64,000 bases of DNA from Lithodes maja (lineage: Eukaryota > Arthropoda > Malacostraca > Decapoda > Lithodidae), in the NCBI GenBank assembly GCA_037953745.1, contig JBAKBP010007969.1:1-64000 (forward strand), in the 5' to 3' direction. Position numbers and translations under genes: made by a program. Every line of letters starts with the position of its first letter. The stretch's first letter is position 1. Below are positions 63,443 through 64,000 of this stretch, in pieces. The notes beneath the pieces were generated by a model. The model did not search any database. It was not told where the DNA came from and was given only the letters and a program-made list of their open reading frames with translations.

Positions 63443-64000
63443 CTGTTCAATTTTGGTGTCCTTATTACAGAATGGACATAGATTCATTGGAGAGAGTACA
63501 GCGTAGAATGACAAAAATGATCCATAATATTAGAAATCTTCCGTATAAATAAAGGTTTAAGAAATTAGGCTTACATTCGTTAGAGACGCAGAGTTAGAGG
63601 AGCCAGCCGTCCGGCTGGCTCAGTTGATAGCGTGCCTGATTCCCACCTTGAAGGTCTGGCGTTCAATCCCCGCTCAGATTGAAAAGTTTTTCTGGGATAC
63701 AGCCGGCGGTTACCATCTCCCCATGAGCAAGGGGGATGGGTAATGGTCTCTGGTAGACTAAAGAAAGCCAAGCGCTTGCGAATCCTCGAAGGAGGAGAGA
63801 CGGGCGCTATATAAGTAACCAGAAGATTATTATTATTATATGATAGAGATGTTCAAGTGGATAAGTGGGATTAACAAAGGGGACTTGACAAATGTACTAA
63901 AGCTCAGTGATAGCGAAAGAACTCTTACCAATGGTTTCAAATTAGATAAATTTAGTTTCAGAAAAGACATAGGCAAATATTGGTTTGGTAACAAAGTTGT
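63443..64000 (+). mobile_element. LINE G fragment split by a SINE, cut by window end
   Basis: 63443-63598 and 63836-64000 are consecutive ORF2 sequence (LERVQRRMTKMIHNIRNLPY and then SGINKGDLTNVLK), broken by the SINE and by a stop at 63549. The copy continues past the window. Confidence 0.85.
63599..63835 (+). mobile_element. tRNA-derived SINE with LINE H-like tail
   Basis: The head has TGGCTCAGTTGATAGCG (A-box-like) and GGCGTTCAATCC (B-box). The central block is GGGGGATGGGTAATGGTCTC, as in the SINE at 17148. The tail is GGGCGCTATATAAGTAACC with ATT repeats, like LINE H. The LINE G sequence on both sides rejoins exactly (GAGGAG then ATATGATAG), with no target duplication. Confidence 0.85.

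Overview
The window is eukaryotic DNA from an arthropod genome, most likely a decapod crustacean (inference; the species cannot be named). It holds one recognisable host gene, part of the transcription factor FoxP on the + strand, inside a very dense field of transposable elements. There are no bacterial-style genes, no CRISPR and no rRNA. Arthropod-like signs are TTAGG-type pentamers, the arthropod FoxP exon arrangement, and LINE, BEL/Pao, TTAA-MITE and mariner/Tigger families. Labels such as LINE A to LINE I are local names used only here.

1-11.2 kb: mobile-element debris. It includes a piece of LINE G, two large fold-back elements with telomere-like loops, a TTAA MITE nested inside another TTAA MITE, a 1.6 kb Mutator-like element with a transposase fragment, an exon-like segment at 5.4 kb fused to a retroelement, and two opposed fragments of one unrecognised protein family (7.0-8.35 kb).

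11.2-20.4 kb: FoxP. One exon (11196-11297) encodes the first half of the forkhead domain. After an 8.4 kb transposon-filled intron come two alternative exons (19668 and 20051) for the second half. They start in the same phase, one canonical and one with an altered recognition helix plus an AT-hook-like tail. The first three quarters of the forkhead intron hold LINE, SINE and MITE copies with clear target-site duplications.

20.9-29 kb: LINE C1, with an ORF1 split by a TTAA MITE and an open 1040-residue ORF2. Next is a BEL/Pao fragment whose Gag region is interrupted by LINE F.

29-34 kb: a 93-bp tRNA-like tandem array, tRNA-derived SINEs, TTAA elements and a Tigger-like element.

34-48 kb: nested insertions. 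LINE A (minus strand) is split by LINE C2 (itself holding LINE C3 and a 423-bp non-autonomous element), by a truncated LINE A copy, and by LINE D (itself holding a SINE-like insert, a TTAA MITE and a LINE B copy). Two direct copies of a ~690-bp repeat bracket the block.

48-55 kb: a 1.18 kb mariner-like MITE, an RNase H-bearing I-type LINE and a 177-bp tandem repeat.

55-64 kb: LINE G, a CR1-type element with both ORFs open (ORF1 carries an SGNH-esterase domain), followed by rearranged LINE G fragments, one with a twin-priming-type inversion and one interrupted by a SINE.

The strongest leads are the FoxP alternative exons, one SINE head carrying two different LINE-derived tails, the 93-bp tRNA-like array, and the nested insertions whose order can be read from in-window empty sites.
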